A stretch of DNA of 64,000 nucleotides from Brevibacillus brevis (GCF_022026395.1 NZ_CP041767.1:3814501-3878500); one strand, 5' to 3'. Numbered from the stretch's first letter, positions 1-10,387 are shown. Translations and numbers: made by a program. Notes: generated by a model from the letters alone, not told the origin.

Positions 1-97
1 GAATACGAAAAGTAGGAAAAGATGGAAGAAGGGCTGTGACTATCATTCGAAAAAGACGCCTCCTGCTACACAGCATCGGGCGTCCAAGATCCAGTCT

Positions 98-622
98 CTA
101 TCCTCTCGACGGAAAAGCTCCACCTTCCACACAAATGATAAACGAGAGTCCGAGATAAGGTTGCATATTATTATGAGGCTGAGTCCCGCCTGTGATTCCA
201 ATTGCTTGCTGACTAAGCTGTGTCCCATCACTCGTGTTGGAGTAAGGAATGATACCTCCCCGGCCACCAGTGGATGACCATTTTGACCCTGTTGGCGTAT
301 CCCCTGTAGGAGCTGTGCACACATTCGGAACGTGAGTATGAACCGGAATTTGGTTTTGCAGAAGTGTTATATTGGCAGCGCCATCTGTCTGACCTGCCGT
401 ACGCGGTGTCAAGCCAGGTCCTGCCCCCTGATTCATCGGGGCTGCGCCTCTTAAATTGGGAAGCGCAAATGTGGTCTTGCCATCTCCGCCATACTTTGAA
501 CCCAATATCGAATACAAAACAGGATTGGAAGAGATCGTAAGCAATTGTCCATCACAAAAAGCCCAGTCCCTTGGCGGGAAGCTGCCAGCGAAAATACGAA
601 TTTCTCCAATATACGGATCCAT
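98..622 (-). CDS. Phage tail collar domain protein, copy 1
   Basis: A 174-residue protein of the tail-collar / microcystin-dependent-protein (MdpB-like) type. Residues about 7-60 form the collar domain: an opening GEIRIFAGSFPPRDWAFCDG, then YGGDGKTTFALPNLRG. A PVHTH motif and a Gly/Ser/Asn-rich C-terminus follow, ending in the FIICVEG motif common to the family. It is the last of three tandem paralogs read leftwards. An AAGGAGG ribosome binding site precedes the ATG. In phages such domains sit in tail fibres; free-standing bacterial copies have no settled role. No other phage gene is visible here, so either a stand-alone cassette or the edge of a tailocin/prophage is possible. Confidence 0.8.
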   Translation of the reverse strand: MDPYIGEIRIFAGSFPPRDWAFCDGQLLTISSNPVLYSILGSKYGGDGKTTFALPNLRGAAPMNQGAGPGLTPRTAGQTDGAANITLLQNQIPVHTHVPNVCTAPTGDTPTGSKWSSTGGRGGIIPYSNTSDGTQLSQQAIGITGGTQPHNNMQPYLGLSFIICVEGGAFPSRG

Positions 623-637
623 ATGATAGTGCCTCCT

Positions 638-1147
638 TTAGTTTCTTGACGGGTAAATCCCTTGAATCGCGATGCAAAAATTCCCGACCAAATACGGCTG
701 CATATTGGTATGAGGTGCACTGTTTCCTACCGTTTGCAACGCACTCTCACTCATCGTCGTATCAGGGGTTGTCCCATAGGTTGTAGTGGATGCTTGTGCC
801 CAGTAGTTCCCAGCGCTAATTTTTTCAGAGGCTGCTGCATTCGAGCCGGTTGCCATATGGGTATGGGCGGGTATCTCGCTTGTCGAAAGTACATGACTTT
901 CTTCGCCGGCTGACAGACCGCGCGTAACGATGGGGCGATCCTGTTGATTGTTTACATGAACAGGGACACGCCCTCTTAAATCCGGTAAAGCAAACGTGTT
1001 TTTCCCGTCCCCCCCATAAGCAACTCCTAACAAGGAATACAGTGCCTGGTTTGTATTGATAGGCAACAGCGCTCCATTACAAAAAGCCCAACCCTTTGGC
1101 GCAAATGGAAAGGGAAAAAATCGAATTTCTCCAAGAAATGGTTCCAT
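638..1147 (-). CDS. Phage tail collar domain protein, copy 2
   Basis: A 169-residue paralog of its neighbours. It starts with GEIRFFPFPFAPKGWAFCNG, has the YGGDGKNTFALPDLRGRVP collar signature, an IPAHTHM motif near residue 97, and the tail motif NFCIAIQGIYPSRN. It lies 15 bp upstream of copy 1 in the same direction, so the three genes probably form one transcript. The middle variable region (residues about 60-140) differs strongly between copies while the N-terminal collar is conserved, as expected for structural proteins with diversified exposed parts. Function is not known. Confidence 0.8.
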   Translation of the reverse strand: MEPFLGEIRFFPFPFAPKGWAFCNGALLPINTNQALYSLLGVAYGGDGKNTFALPDLRGRVPVHVNNQQDRPIVTRGLSAGEESHVLSTSEIPAHTHMATGSNAAASEKISAGNYWAQASTTTYGTTPDTTMSESALQTVGNSAPHTNMQPYLVGNFCIAIQGIYPSRN

Positions 1148-1174
1148 GTAAAATCCTCCTGTTCGATTGGAATG

Positions 1175-1690
1175 TTAATTTTGTTGAGGATAAATCCCAT
1201 ACAGGGCAATGATGAAATTAATAACCGTAGACGGCATCAGGTTACTGTGTGGTTGATTTCCACCTACAGCACTCAAGCTGGACGCGTTCATCAATCCATC
1301 AGGTGCATTTGTTGAATATAGCTGCGTATTCTTTGCCCATACAGCATTGGCAGGGCTGTTCTGCGTTCCTGGCTGCGATGATGCATGGACCGTATGTGTA
1401 TGCGCGGGCAATTGTGGGATGGTTAAGGTGACGGATTCTACACCATTTTTTTCACCTATCACGAAGTTAGTTCCTGTACGCGGATTTTTCCCTTGATGGA
1501 GCGGGATACGTCCTCGTAAATCAGGCAACGCAAAAGTCGTTTGTCCATCCCCGCCATATGTGGTTCCAATCAAACTAAATAACGTGTCGTATTCAGAAAT
1601 AGATAAGATCTGTCCTTCGCATAATGCCCATCCTTGTGGTGCATAATCTCCTCCAAACATCCTGATTTCTCCAAGAAATGGCTCTGCCAT
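1175..1690 (-). CDS. Phage tail collar domain protein, copy 3
   Basis: A 171-residue protein and the first gene of the tandem trio. Its N-terminus carries GEIRMFGGDYAPQGWALCEG followed by YGGDGQTTFALPDLRGRIPL; LPAHTHTVHA lies near residue 95 and the C-terminus is NFIIALYGIYPQQN. A good GGAGG site precedes the ATG. The three copies are similar in length and layout and probably arose by duplication. Operon spacing to copy 2 is 27 bp. The collar-domain assignment is firm; whether the product is secreted, part of a contractile structure, or something else cannot be read from the sequence. Confidence 0.8.
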   Translation of the reverse strand: MAEPFLGEIRMFGGDYAPQGWALCEGQILSISEYDTLFSLIGTTYGGDGQTTFALPDLRGRIPLHQGKNPRTGTNFVIGEKNGVESVTLTIPQLPAHTHTVHASSQPGTQNSPANAVWAKNTQLYSTNAPDGLMNASSLSAVGGNQPHSNLMPSTVINFIIALYGIYPQQN

Positions 1691-1744
1691 GTTGCTTCCT
1701 CCTTATGTAATGTGGTTATTCCCTTTGTCAAGCGACCAGCCTGG

Positions 1745-2221
1745 TCATTTTTGCAAAAGTGGCTGCCATTCCATTTGGATATACAGCCCCGTTGAGTCTG
1801 TCACGATGAAATGAAGTCGTTCATATAATCGAAAGGCAGGATTCCCTTGTAAAACATGTAAACGGATCGGTAATGGGACAGCTTCAGCCTCTTTTTGCAG
1901 TTCGCCCATAATGCCAGAACCAACACCCTGTCCCCGATAAGCAGGCAGCAAAGAAATATCGACAAGATGCAGTGCATCTCCGCTCGCATCCGTGATCAAA
2001 CGACCAATAGGCTGCCCGGATCGGAGAATGATTTGATGATTTTGAGCGGGAAACTGCATGTGGTAAGATTTCTGCTGCATGATAAACTGCGACTGTAAAA
2101 AAGCAAGCTTGTCCGACTCACTCCAACCCCAAAGAGCTATTTCTTCGGTTCGAGTAGAGCAGTACAATTCCCAAATAAACGCTTCGTCTTGCTCATATTC
2201 AAAAGGCCTGGTATGTACCAT
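1745..2221 (-). CDS. GNAT family N-acetyltransferase
   Basis: A 158-residue acetyltransferase of the GNAT superfamily, which transfers acetyl from acetyl-CoA to an amine. The acetyl-CoA pyrophosphate loop is seen as YRGQGVGSGIMGEL (about residues 95-107) and the late motif NPAFRLYERLHF (about 127-138) completes the fold. An AAGGAGG box lies 3 bp before the ATG. The substrate cannot be deduced. It is upstream of the tail-collar genes in the same direction with a gap of about 50 bp, which may be operonic or chance. Confidence 0.8.
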   Translation of the reverse strand: MVHTRPFEYEQDEAFIWELYCSTRTEEIALWGWSESDKLAFLQSQFIMQQKSYHMQFPAQNHQIILRSGQPIGRLITDASGDALHLVDISLLPAYRGQGVGSGIMGELQKEAEAVPLPIRLHVLQGNPAFRLYERLHFIVTDSTGLYIQMEWQPLLQK

Positions 2222-2437
2222 AATCCTCCTTGTAGCAATCGTTGTACTTTTCTGTCATTTGATCAGTTACCTGCTTGCATTCTTTCAGGCCTGGATACAC
2301 CGACTTCACTTTCCTCTGTGTATCGCTCTTCCTCCTTCGAACTTTTTCTGATATCCTGCCTGATTTAATAGCAATCATCAATCATGATATCATTAGCCGA
2401 ATTCCTTCTAACACTAACTAAAGTTAGCTCTTTTATA

Positions 2438-2479
2438 TGAAAAACGCTTCGTCCCCCAAAATGAGAAGAAGCGTTTTTA
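2438..2479. terminator. Terminator-like hairpin
   Basis: AAAAACGCTTC pairs with GAAGCGTTTTTA around a loop of about 18 bases. Runs of A and T on either side make it usable on both strands. It lies in the 270-bp gap between the GNAT gene and the pseudogene; the rest of that gap shows nothing clear. Confidence 0.5.
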
Positions 2480-2495
2480 TCGCTTGCAAAAATAA

Positions 2496-3306
2496 GGAAG
2501 ACCCCATATTACATCTACGAGGCTAAAGCCTTTCCTTCTGGACATCTCCAAATCTGATTCTCTCGCCTATGCTCCCGGTGATTTGACCTTGATTATCAGT
2601 GCGGTAAATGATCCAAATGACAAACTGCTGCTTGCTTCGGTTCGTCGACAGATCCCTTTGATTGACGTCACGCGTTGGACAGAACGATTTACAAGGTCCA
2701 TCGACCGATTAAAGAAGGAGAACATAGGCTCTCCAGTCATACTCGCCTCAGGGTGGATGGGGGGGAACTGTATCCCTTCTTGCAAGCATACATACCTCTT
2801 CCTTGCAAGATGTCCAGATTCATCTTCACGCTCTTTATTCCCTTCAAGACAAAGCGGGTCCAGATTCCACCGACTATATGGATCGTATGAATATTCCTTT
2901 TACTGTCACCACACCTACTTTTGCCCTTGTTTCATTTGTAAAAAGCCGGATATGGAACCTGCTCGGCAAGAGCACACGTCAAAAAATACTGTACAATCCA
3001 GGCGCAGGATCTCCTCACCATGTTGTCATCCAAATAAACGGGTGCAATCAGCATGGCATGAACGTGAAACGCCAAGTCGAGATTACTGATCCGAAAGGGC
3101 AGACTCACCTGACCGCTTTGGGAGCTGCCATTTTTGCGCAACAAATTATTCGACAAAGCGAAAACTCAACGGTTACGCCCGGTATTCTGTTTCCAGAGGA
3201 TTTTGGCCATTTCGAAATGACTGCCGTCGATATCCTCCAGTTCTATCGATCCGAAGGCGTCCAGATTACGATCCACGACGAAACAAAAAAGAGTAGGACG
3301 GTCTGA
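2496..3306 (+). pseudogene. Broken saccharopine dehydrogenase-like gene
   Basis: A two-frame coding remnant. The first frame, open from about 2496, reads DLTLIISAVNDPNDKLLL and then PLIDVTRWTER up to GWMGG. At 2759-2765 there is a run of seven G; with six G the text continues directly as TVSLLASIHTSSLQDVQIHL and stays open to the TGA at 3306. The first frame alone becomes nonsense after the run. The 5' part is also missing: a TAA at 2493 precedes the text and no N-terminal Rossmann glycine motif or start with a ribosome site is visible. The surviving protein resembles saccharopine dehydrogenase / homospermidine synthase-like oxidoreductases. It is probably dead; a sequencing slip in the G run could explain the frameshift but not the missing N-terminus. 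Confidence 0.65.
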
Positions 3307-3322
3307 GTGCCGCCCTACTCTT
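3285..3322 (-). terminator. Terminator of the pyr operon
   Basis: On the minus strand AGAGTAGGGCGG pairs with the matching CCGTCCTACTCT and is followed directly by TTTTTTG. It lies 17 bp beyond the pyrE stop. On the plus strand the same hairpin ends the pseudogene, but with a poorer T run. Confidence 0.75.
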
Positions 3323-3338
3323 CATCCTGTATCCCTTT

Positions 3339-3977
3339 TTATTCAAAAAAAGTACGCGGGGACTTCCGCCATTCGCCCAATACTTTTTCCTGTTCGCTCG
3401 TAATAACCCCTTGCTCTGAAGCTACTTCCAAAAGTGCTGTGTAATTCGATATGGTCGAGCAAGGAATGCCAGCTTCCTCAAACAAGGCTTGGGCATCCGG
3501 GAATTGGTAGCTGAAAATGGCTACGACTCCCAGTACCTCTCCGCCCTCAGCCTGTACCGCTTGCGCTGCTTTCAAGGAGCTACCTCCTGTGGAAATCAGG
3601 TCTTCAATCACGACGACCTTTTGACCAGCCGCCAATGCACCCTCAATCTGGTTTTGGCGACCGTGGCCTTTTGCCTTGTCCCGTACGTAGATCATAGGCA
3701 GATCAAGCAGCTCTGCAACCCATGCAGCATGTGGAATACCAGCAGTTGCTGTTCCCGCCACGACTTGCGCATCTGGGTACTGCTCCTTGATCAGATCAGC
3801 AAAAGCTCTTGCAACGGCACGGCGCACATGCGGATAAGACATCGTGATCCGGTTGTCGCAGTAGATCGGGGATTTGATCCCGGACGTCCATGTAAAAGGT
3901 TGCTCCGGTCGCAGATGAACTGCCCCGATTTCGAGAAGATTCGCTGCAATTTGTTTAGCGGTTGTCATTGTCGTCAT
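3339..3977 (-). CDS. pyrE: Orotate phosphoribosyltransferase
   Basis: Joins orotate to PRPP to give orotidine 5'-phosphate in de novo pyrimidine synthesis; cytosolic. The protein has 212 residues, normal for the Bacillota form. The PRPP-binding motif VVVIEDLISTGGSS lies at residues 121-134, the catalytic-loop region KAKGHGRQN at about 101-109, and an N-terminal FTWTSGIKSPIYCDNR contacts orotate. The start is ATG behind GGAGGG with 11-base spacing; a second ATG three codons on is also possible. It is the last gene of the pyr operon, followed by a terminator, and lies 27 bp after pyrF. Confidence 0.97.
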   Translation of the reverse strand: MTTMTTAKQIAANLLEIGAVHLRPEQPFTWTSGIKSPIYCDNRITMSYPHVRRAVARAFADLIKEQYPDAQVVAGTATAGIPHAAWVAELLDLPMIYVRDKAKGHGRQNQIEGALAAGQKVVVIEDLISTGGSSLKAAQAVQAEGGEVLGVVAIFSYQFPDAQALFEEAGIPCSTISNYTALLEVASEQGVITSEQEKVLGEWRKSPRTFFE

Positions 3978-4004
3978 TTCACTTATTCCCTCCAGCTGGC
4001 TACT

Positions 4005-4742
4005 TTACGAACGATCTTTTTCCACTGCTGCGACGATACTTTGCCAAACCCCTACCGGATCTTTTGCACCCGTAATGGCGCGTCCGATCACAAGGTAATC
4101 ACTGCCCAAGCGGAATGCCTGTTCTGGTGTCGTGATACGTGTCTGATCGCCTTGATCTGCTCCCAGTGGACGAATTCCTGGGGTTACGGTTACAAATGCG
4201 TCTCCAGCAGCTTTTTTGATCATCGGTACTTCTAACGGAGAAGCAACGACCCCATCCAAACCAGCTTGCTTGGTCATCAGCGCATAGTGCACGACAACAT
4301 CCTCTACCGCACCTGGAATCGCCAATTCTTGATTCATCGTTTGCAAACCAGTAGATGTCAGCATTGTAACACCGATCAGGAGGGGACGAGCAGCACCTGC
4401 CGCTGTCCCTTGCTCCAAGCCTTCTCTCGCTGCCGCCATCATGGCTACGCCGCCTGCCGCATGAACGTTTACCATGTCTGCTCCCAGACGCGCCAGGCTT
4501 CTCATTGCGCCTTTAGCTGTATTGGGAATATCATGAACCTTCAAGTCGAGGAACACGTTGAATCCTTTATCCTTTAAAAAGGAAACGATCGCTGGCCCTT
4601 CTGCGTAAGCGAGCTCCATCCCCACTTTTACATAGCGGATATGCCCCTGAAGCGGCTCGATGCACTTTTTGACTTCATCCAGTGTGGAAAAGTCGAGCGC
4701 AACAATCATGCGTTCGCGAATATCGGTTAGTTGTTGTTGCAC
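4005..4742 (-). CDS. pyrF: Orotidine 5'-phosphate decarboxylase
   Basis: Decarboxylates OMP to UMP, the last step of UMP synthesis. The 245-residue protein carries the catalytic D-K-x-x-D set in FLDLKVHDIPNT (D66, K68, D71), and the C-terminal phosphate-gripper text VTPGIRPLG and YLVIGRAITGAKDP. The start is GTG, preceded by AAAAGGGGAG. Upstream, carB ends only 15 bp away; in B. subtilis pyrK and pyrD stand between these genes, and both are absent here. Regulation is by PyrR attenuation from the operon leader. Confidence 0.97.
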   Translation of the reverse strand: MQQQLTDIRERMIVALDFSTLDEVKKCIEPLQGHIRYVKVGMELAYAEGPAIVSFLKDKGFNVFLDLKVHDIPNTAKGAMRSLARLGADMVNVHAAGGVAMMAAAREGLEQGTAAGAARPLLIGVTMLTSTGLQTMNQELAIPGAVEDVVVHYALMTKQAGLDGVVASPLEVPMIKKAAGDAFVTVTPGIRPLGADQGDQTRITTPEQAFRLGSDYLVIGRAITGAKDPVGVWQSIVAAVEKDRS

Positions 4743-4757
4743 GCTGCTCTCCCCTTT

Positions 4758-7700
4758 TTATACAGTTACTGCTACTTTGGCACCAGCACGCTGGGCAGGC
4801 ATTGCTTCTGTAGAGAATGTGATCGTCTCCAGTACGTGCAGGAGAGCGGAAGCTGTATCCAGCGAAGTCAAGCATACCGCGCCGTTTTCTACTGCTTCCC
4901 GACGAATGCGGAAACCGTCGCGTTGTGGCGTTTTGCCTTTTGTCAGTGTATTGAGTACGATGTTCGCTTCGCCTGTATGGATGACATCCAGCAGGTTTGG
5001 CGTGCCTTCGGACAATTTGCTCACGCGTGTGACTTGCAGTCCCGCTTGCTCCAAATAATCGGCAGTGCCTGCGGTTGCCATCAGCTTGAAGCCGAGGTGG
5101 CGGAAGCGTTTCACAATGTCTAGGGCTTCTTCCTTGTCTTTATCGGCAACTGTCACGAGCAAGGTGCCTTGTGTCGGGATATTCATCCCCGCTGCGACCA
5201 AGCCTTTGTACAACGCTTTTGCCAGTGTGCTCTCGCGTCCCATGACTTCTCCGGTCGATTTCATTTCAGGGTCGAGCGTAATATCAACGCGGCGCAGCTT
5301 TGCAAAGGAGAAGACGGGTACTTTGACAGAAACCATCGACTCCTCTGGATGGTAGCCCGGTGTAAAGCCTTGTTCGATGATAGAGTGACCAAGGATCGCT
5401 TTCGTCGCGATGTTCGCCATTGGAATCCCCGTTACTTTGGAGAGGAATGGCACCGTACGGGACGAGCGCGGATTGACCTCGATGACGTATGGGCGGTCTT
5501 TATAGATGACGAACTGGATGTTGAGCAAGCCTTTGATTTGCAGGGCACGCGCCAGCTTCGTTGTCATGTCGATCAGTTCATCCTTGATCGCTTGGGACAA
5601 GGATTGCGGAGGATATACAGCGATGGAGTCACCGGAGTGCACCCCTGCGCGTTCGATATGCTCCATGATGCCTGGAATCAGGACGTTTTCGCCATCGCAG
5701 ATCGCGTCGACTTCCGCTTCTACCCCGACCATGTAACGGTCTACCAGTACAGGGTGATCAGGATTTACCTTCACCGCTTTTTCCATGTACTCCAACAGTT
5801 CGGACTGATTGTAGACGATTTCCATCGCACGTCCGCCAAGTACGTAGGATGGGCGAACCAGGACCGGGAAGCCAAGACCTTCTGCTGCCACTACTGCCTG
5901 CTCGACAGAAGTTACCGTTTTGCCTGGTGGTTGGGCGATTTCCAGCTCGCGCAGCAGCGCTTCGAACTTCTCGCGGTTTTCTGCTGCGTCGATGTTTTCC
6001 AGACTCGTACCCAAGATTTTGATTCCGCGTGCAGCCAGCTTGTCAGCCAAGTTGATCGCGGTTTGCCCGCCGAATTGTACGATGACACCCTCTGGTTTTT
6101 CCACATCGAGAATGTTCATGACGTCTTCGATGTACAGCGGCTCGAAGTATAGGCGATCAGATGTGTTGAAGTCTGTGGAAACAGTCTCCGGGTTGTTGTT
6201 GATGATCACTGCCTCATAGCCCGCTTCTCTCAGTGCCCAGACAGCGTGGACAGTCGCATAGTCAAACTCGATTCCTTGACCGATGCGGATTGGTCCGGAG
6301 CCCAGTACGACCACGCGCTTCTTGCCAGTCTCAATGCGCTCGTCTTCCACTTCATAAGCGGAGTAGTAGTACGGTGTTTGCGCTTCGAATTCTGCCGCGC
6401 ACGTATCTACCATTTTATATACAGGTACAAAGCCTTTCTCTTTGCGCATTGCGTGTACCGCTTCTTCTGTCTCACCGCACAGCTCGGCAATTTTGCGGTC
6501 CGTGAAGCCCATGCGCTTTGCTTCGTACAACTTCTCACTCGTCAAGCCTTTTGCCAGTTCCGCTTCAAAGGCAATCATTTTATGGAACTTGTGCAGGAAG
6601 AACAGATCGATCTTGGTCAGGTTGTGCAGTTCTTCGATCGTCCAGCCACGGCGCAGTGCTTCTGCCAGCAGGAAGAGGCGTTCGTCATCCGCGTGCACCA
6701 GTCGTGCTTTCAAATCTTCCTCGCTGATTTCGTCTGCTCCTTTGATCTCGATGTGATAACTGCCGATTTCCAAGGAACGGATGGCTTTCATGATCGATTC
6801 TTCAAAAGTCCGACCGATTGCCATCACTTCTCCGGTCGCTTTCATTTGCGTACCGAGCTTGCGGTTGGCAGATTGGAACTTGTCGAACGGCCAGCGTGGA
6901 ATTTTGCTGACGATGTAGTCCAGCGTTGGCTCGAAGCATGCGTAAGTTTGGCCTGTCACCGGGTTTTTCAGCTCATCCAACGTGTAGCCGATTGCGATTT
7001 TGGCTGCCATCTTTGCGATTGGGTAGCCTGTTGCCTTGGAAGCCAGTGCAGAAGAGCGGCTCACACGCGGGTTCACTTCGATCACATAGTACTGGAAGCT
7101 GTGCGGGTCGAGTGCGTATTGTACGTTGCAGCCACCCTCGATACCGAGCGCCCGGATGATGTTCAGTGCGGATGTGCGCAGCATTTGATACTCGCGGTCA
7201 GCCAGTGTTTGGCTAGGCGCTACTACGATGGAATCACCAGTATGCACGCCGACTGGGTCGATGTTTTCCATGTTGCAGACGACGATGCAGTTGTCGTTGG
7301 CATCGCGCATTACTTCGTACTCGATTTCTTTCATGCCGGCGATGCTTTTCTCGATCAAGCATTGCGTAATCGGGGAGTACTTCAATCCGCTTGCGACGAT
7401 CTCGCGGAGGGTTTCTTCATCTTCACAAATTCCGCCGCCTGTACCACCCAAGGTGTAGGCAGGACGAACGATGATGGGATAACCGATTTCGTTTGCGAAA
7501 TCGACAGCTTCTTCTACTGTGCTTACGATGACGGATTCAGGTACCGGCTCACCCAGTTCATTCATGAGGGAGCGAAACAGGTCGCGGTCTTCTGCTTGCT
7601 TGATCGATTCCAGCTTGGTTCCGAGCAGCTTTACATTTTCTTGCTCGAGAACGCCTGCTTCTGAGAGGGCAACAGCCATGTTCAAGCCTGTTTGACCGCC

Positions 7701-7970
7701 AAGTGTAGGCAGTAGTCCATCCGGCTTCTCTTGACGAATGACGCGCGCTACGAATTCAGGTGTGATTGGCTCGATATATACTTTGTCCGCCATGTTTGTA
7801 TCCGTCATGATGGTCGCCGGGTTGGAGTTGATCAGAACTACCTCCATGCCCTCTTCTTTTAACGCTTCGCATGCTTGCGTGCCTGCATAGTCAAATTCTG
7901 CTGCCTGCCCGATAACGATAGGTCCAGAGCCGATTACGAGGATTTTTTTCAGATTATCTTGTTTTGGCAT
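4758..7970 (-). CDS. carB: Carbamoyl-phosphate synthase large chain
   Basis: Makes carbamoyl phosphate from bicarbonate, ATP and the ammonia delivered by CarA. The 1070 residues show the classic internal duplication: the first ATP-grasp half opens with [20 protein letters not shown] and the second, near residue 555, with [19 protein letters not shown]. Each half has its own ATP-grasp text ([27 protein letters not shown]). The last 140 residues form the MGS-like regulatory domain. The start overlaps the end of carA by 17 bp and has its own AAGGAGG inside carA. As part of the PyrR-controlled operon this is the pyrimidine-type enzyme (pyrAB in Bacillus naming). Confidence 0.97.
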   Translation of the reverse strand: MPKQDNLKKILVIGSGPIVIGQAAEFDYAGTQACEALKEEGMEVVLINSNPATIMTDTNMADKVYIEPITPEFVARVIRQEKPDGLLPTLGGQTGLNMAVALSEAGVLEQENVKLLGTKLESIKQAEDRDLFRSLMNELGEPVPESVIVSTVEEAVDFANEIGYPIIVRPAYTLGGTGGGICEDEETLREIVASGLKYSPITQCLIEKSIAGMKEIEYEVMRDANDNCIVVCNMENIDPVGVHTGDSIVVAPSQTLADREYQMLRTSALNIIRALGIEGGCNVQYALDPHSFQYYVIEVNPRVSRSSALASKATGYPIAKMAAKIAIGYTLDELKNPVTGQTYACFEPTLDYIVSKIPRWPFDKFQSANRKLGTQMKATGEVMAIGRTFEESIMKAIRSLEIGSYHIEIKGADEISEEDLKARLVHADDERLFLLAEALRRGWTIEELHNLTKIDLFFLHKFHKMIAFEAELAKGLTSEKLYEAKRMGFTDRKIAELCGETEEAVHAMRKEKGFVPVYKMVDTCAAEFEAQTPYYYSAYEVEDERIETGKKRVVVLGSGPIRIGQGIEFDYATVHAVWALREAGYEAVIINNNPETVSTDFNTSDRLYFEPLYIEDVMNILDVEKPEGVIVQFGGQTAINLADKLAARGIKILGTSLENIDAAENREKFEALLRELEIAQPPGKTVTSVEQAVVAAEGLGFPVLVRPSYVLGGRAMEIVYNQSELLEYMEKAVKVNPDHPVLVDRYMVGVEAEVDAICDGENVLIPGIMEHIERAGVHSGDSIAVYPPQSLSQAIKDELIDMTTKLARALQIKGLLNIQFVIYKDRPYVIEVNPRSSRTVPFLSKVTGIPMANIATKAILGHSIIEQGFTPGYHPEESMVSVKVPVFSFAKLRRVDITLDPEMKSTGEVMGRESTLAKALYKGLVAAGMNIPTQGTLLVTVADKDKEEALDIVKRFRHLGFKLMATAGTADYLEQAGLQVTRVSKLSEGTPNLLDVIHTGEANIVLNTLTKGKTPQRDGFRIRREAVENGAVCLTSLDTASALLHVLETITFSTEAMPAQRAGAKVAVTV

Positions 7971-9051
7971 GAGTTTTTTCCTCCTTAGCGGTTTCCATCA
8001 TCGCAAGAAACTGGTCGAACAGGTAGCCGGAATCATACGGTCCTGGAGCTGCTTCTGGATGGTACTGTACTGAGAATGCATTCTTAGCGGCATGACGTAC
8101 GCCTTCGATGGTGCCATCATTCAGTGCGATATGTGTAACTTCCAGTTCCGTGCTTGCGAGCGAGTCTTCTTTGACTGCATAGCTGTGGTTCTGGGATGTG
8201 ATATAGGTGCGTCCGGTTGGCAGCTCTTTTACCGGATGGTTGCCGCCACGGTGTCCGAATTTCATTTTCGTCGTGTCAGCGCCAGATGCAAGCGCGAACA
8301 GTTGGTGACCGAGGCAAATTCCGAACAGCGGATATTCACCCAAGATTTCGCGAATCATCTCTACGGCTTGTGGTACGTCCTTCGGGTCCCCAGGGCCATT
8401 GGACAAAAGTATTCCGTCCGGTTGAATGCGGCGAATCTCTTCTGCTGTCACATTGTAAGGCACAACGACAACGTCGCAGTTGCGCTTGGTCAACTCGCGC
8501 AAAATCCCGTGCTTGGCTCCGAAGTCTACCAGTACTACCCGATGACCTGTACCCGGGCAGCTGAAGACGCTTTTCGTAGAAACGCGTGATACTTGGTCTG
8601 TCATCAATGTCGTGCCGTTTAAGGCAGCAACCAATTCAGCCAACGGGGCTTCACTGGTTGTAATCATGCCCTTCATCGTGCCGTGGTAACGAATTTTTCT
8701 CGTAAGCATCCGGGTGTCGATTCCAGCAATGCCCGGGATGTCGTATGTTTTCAGCAGTTCGTCGAGTGTGTTGGTATTGCGCCAGTTGCTCGGTGCCTCG
8801 CAATGCTCGCGAACAACGAAGCCGTGAATGTATGGACGAACAGCTTCAAAGTCGTCCCGATTGATCCCGTAATTTCCGATTAGCGGGTATGTCATGGTGA
8901 CGATCTGTCCGCAGTAGGATGGGTCGGACAAAACCTCCTGATAGCCAGTCAGCCCTGTATTGAAAACCACTTCCCCGTAGGACTCCTTTGTCGCTCCAAA
9001 TGCCGTCCCGATAAATTCTGTTCCGTCTTCCAAGATCAATCTTGCACGCAT
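7954..9051 (-). CDS. carA: Carbamoyl-phosphate synthase small chain
   Basis: Class-I glutamine amidotransferase subunit that hydrolyses glutamine and channels ammonia to CarB. The 365 residues hold the nucleophile C246 in [12 protein letters not shown] and the H331-P-E333 pair in [11 protein letters not shown]. The N-terminal half ([27 protein letters not shown]) is the subunit-interaction domain. ATG follows GGAGGAGG. It overlaps carB by 17 bp and lies 55 bp after pyrC, so the pair is translationally coupled within the pyr operon (pyrAA in Bacillus naming). Confidence 0.97.
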   Translation of the reverse strand: MRARLILEDGTEFIGTAFGATKESYGEVVFNTGLTGYQEVLSDPSYCGQIVTMTYPLIGNYGINRDDFEAVRPYIHGFVVREHCEAPSNWRNTNTLDELLKTYDIPGIAGIDTRMLTRKIRYHGTMKGMITTSEAPLAELVAALNGTTLMTDQVSRVSTKSVFSCPGTGHRVVLVDFGAKHGILRELTKRNCDVVVVPYNVTAEEIRRIQPDGILLSNGPGDPKDVPQAVEMIREILGEYPLFGICLGHQLFALASGADTTKMKFGHRGGNHPVKELPTGRTYITSQNHSYAVKEDSLASTELEVTHIALNDGTIEGVRHAAKNAFSVQYHPEAAPGPYDSGYLFDQFLAMMETAKEEKTHAKTR

Positions 9052-9106
9052 CTATGCTCCTCCTCCATTGTCGTGTAAAAACTTTTGTCTTGTCTGTCAG
9101 TCGTTT

Positions 9107-10387
9107 TTACACGTTTTGATATACGATCTTCCCATCTACCAGTGTCAGGGTCGGCCAGCCTTTGCATGCCCAACCGGCAAATGGTGTGTTGATTCCTTTA
9201 CTTGCGAATGTGCTTGGGTCAATTGTTTTTTCCGTTTCCAGATCAATCACAGTCAGGTCTGCTGGCGCGCCTACTTCCAGACGTCCGTATGGCAGATTGA
9301 ATGCTTCTGCTGGCTTCACGGTCAACAGCTCAACCAACTTCTTCAAGGTCAGCTCTCCGCTTTGCACGAGATTTGTGTACAGGAGCGGGAATGCTGTCTC
9401 CAGTCCGACGATTCCGAATGGCGCACGGTTTATCCCGTTTGCTTTTTCCTCTTGGGTGTGTGGTGCATGGTCGGTTGCGATCATATCAATGGTGCCGTCT
9501 TTTAATCCCGCAATCAGTGCAGCACGATCTTCACGAGAGCGCAGCGGCGGGTTCATTTTCCAATTCGTATCCAGATTGTCCGGGATATCCTCGTCGCACA
9601 GCAAGAGGTGATGCGGACTGACTTCACATGTTACATTCACGCCAGCGCGTTTCCCGTCACGTACCAGACGCACCGACTCTTTCGCGCTGATGTGACATAC
9701 GTGGTAGTGGACACCTGTCTGTTCTGCCAGCAAAATATCGCGGCCAACGTGGATGGACTCTGATTCAGAAGGAATTCCCGGGAGTCCATGTCGAGCTGCA
9801 ACCACCCCGTCATGCAAAGCTGCTCCCGGGATCAACAGGTCTTCGTCCTCACAGTGAGCGACGATTGCGATCCCGAGCTCTGCTGCTTTTTGCATGGCCT
9901 TTTTCATCATCGCAGTTGATTGCACACCCACACCGTCATCTGTCAGCGCGAAGATCCCCGCTTCTTTTAACCCAGCGAAATCCGTCAGCTCTTTTCCCAA
10001 TTGGCGAACGGTAATCGCACCATATGGGATCACGCGCGCCATACCTGCCTCGCTCGCTTTGTCCAAAATGTAGGTCACGGTCTCGACACTATCAATGGAC
10101 GGTCGTGTGTTCGGCATGCATGCTACTGTTGTAAATCCGCCTTGTACCGCTGCTTTTGCCCCTGTTTCGATCGTTTCTTTATGTTCAAAGCCTGGCTCGC
10201 GCAGATGTACGTGGACATCGATGAGACCCGCGCTAATCATGCCGCCATGACAATCGATCCATTCATGTCCCTCGCGATCGAGTGTTTCCCCCATCGCTGT
10301 GATTCTTCCCTTTTCTACCAATATTTCCATCGGGGTGAGTTCCCCCGCCTGATTTAGTACGTTGCCGTTGCCAAGGATGATTCCCAT
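9107..10387 (-). CDS. pyrC: Dihydroorotase
   Basis: Cyclises N-carbamoyl-aspartate to dihydroorotate. The 426-residue protein is a class-I amidohydrolase: metal-binding H59 and H61 in DVHVHLREPGFEHKE, the FTTVACMPNTRPS strand, and IATDHAPHTQEEK with the catalytic Asp. The frame is open further upstream, but the ATG at 10387 is chosen because it directly follows GGGAG and begins with the family's usual MGIILGNGNV. It overlaps the end of pyrB by 34 bp, indicating translational coupling. Confidence 0.96.
   Translation of the reverse strand: MGIILGNGNVLNQAGELTPMEILVEKGRITAMGETLDREGHEWIDCHGGMISAGLIDVHVHLREPGFEHKETIETGAKAAVQGGFTTVACMPNTRPSIDSVETVTYILDKASEAGMARVIPYGAITVRQLGKELTDFAGLKEAGIFALTDDGVGVQSTAMMKKAMQKAAELGIAIVAHCEDEDLLIPGAALHDGVVAARHGLPGIPSESESIHVGRDILLAEQTGVHYHVCHISAKESVRLVRDGKRAGVNVTCEVSPHHLLLCDEDIPDNLDTNWKMNPPLRSREDRAALIAGLKDGTIDMIATDHAPHTQEEKANGINRAPFGIVGLETAFPLLYTNLVQSGELTLKKLVELLTVKPAEAFNLPYGRLEVGAPADLTVIDLETEKTIDPSTFASKGINTPFAGWACKGWPTLTLVDGKIVYQNV

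Noticed and set aside
2199..2381. A 60-codon minus-strand frame upstream of the GNAT gene
   Set aside because: No ribosome site, and it overlaps the well-supported GNAT start.
6246..7664. A 472-codon open frame on the plus strand
   Set aside because: Antisense shadow of carB with Cys/His/Phe-rich nonsense composition.
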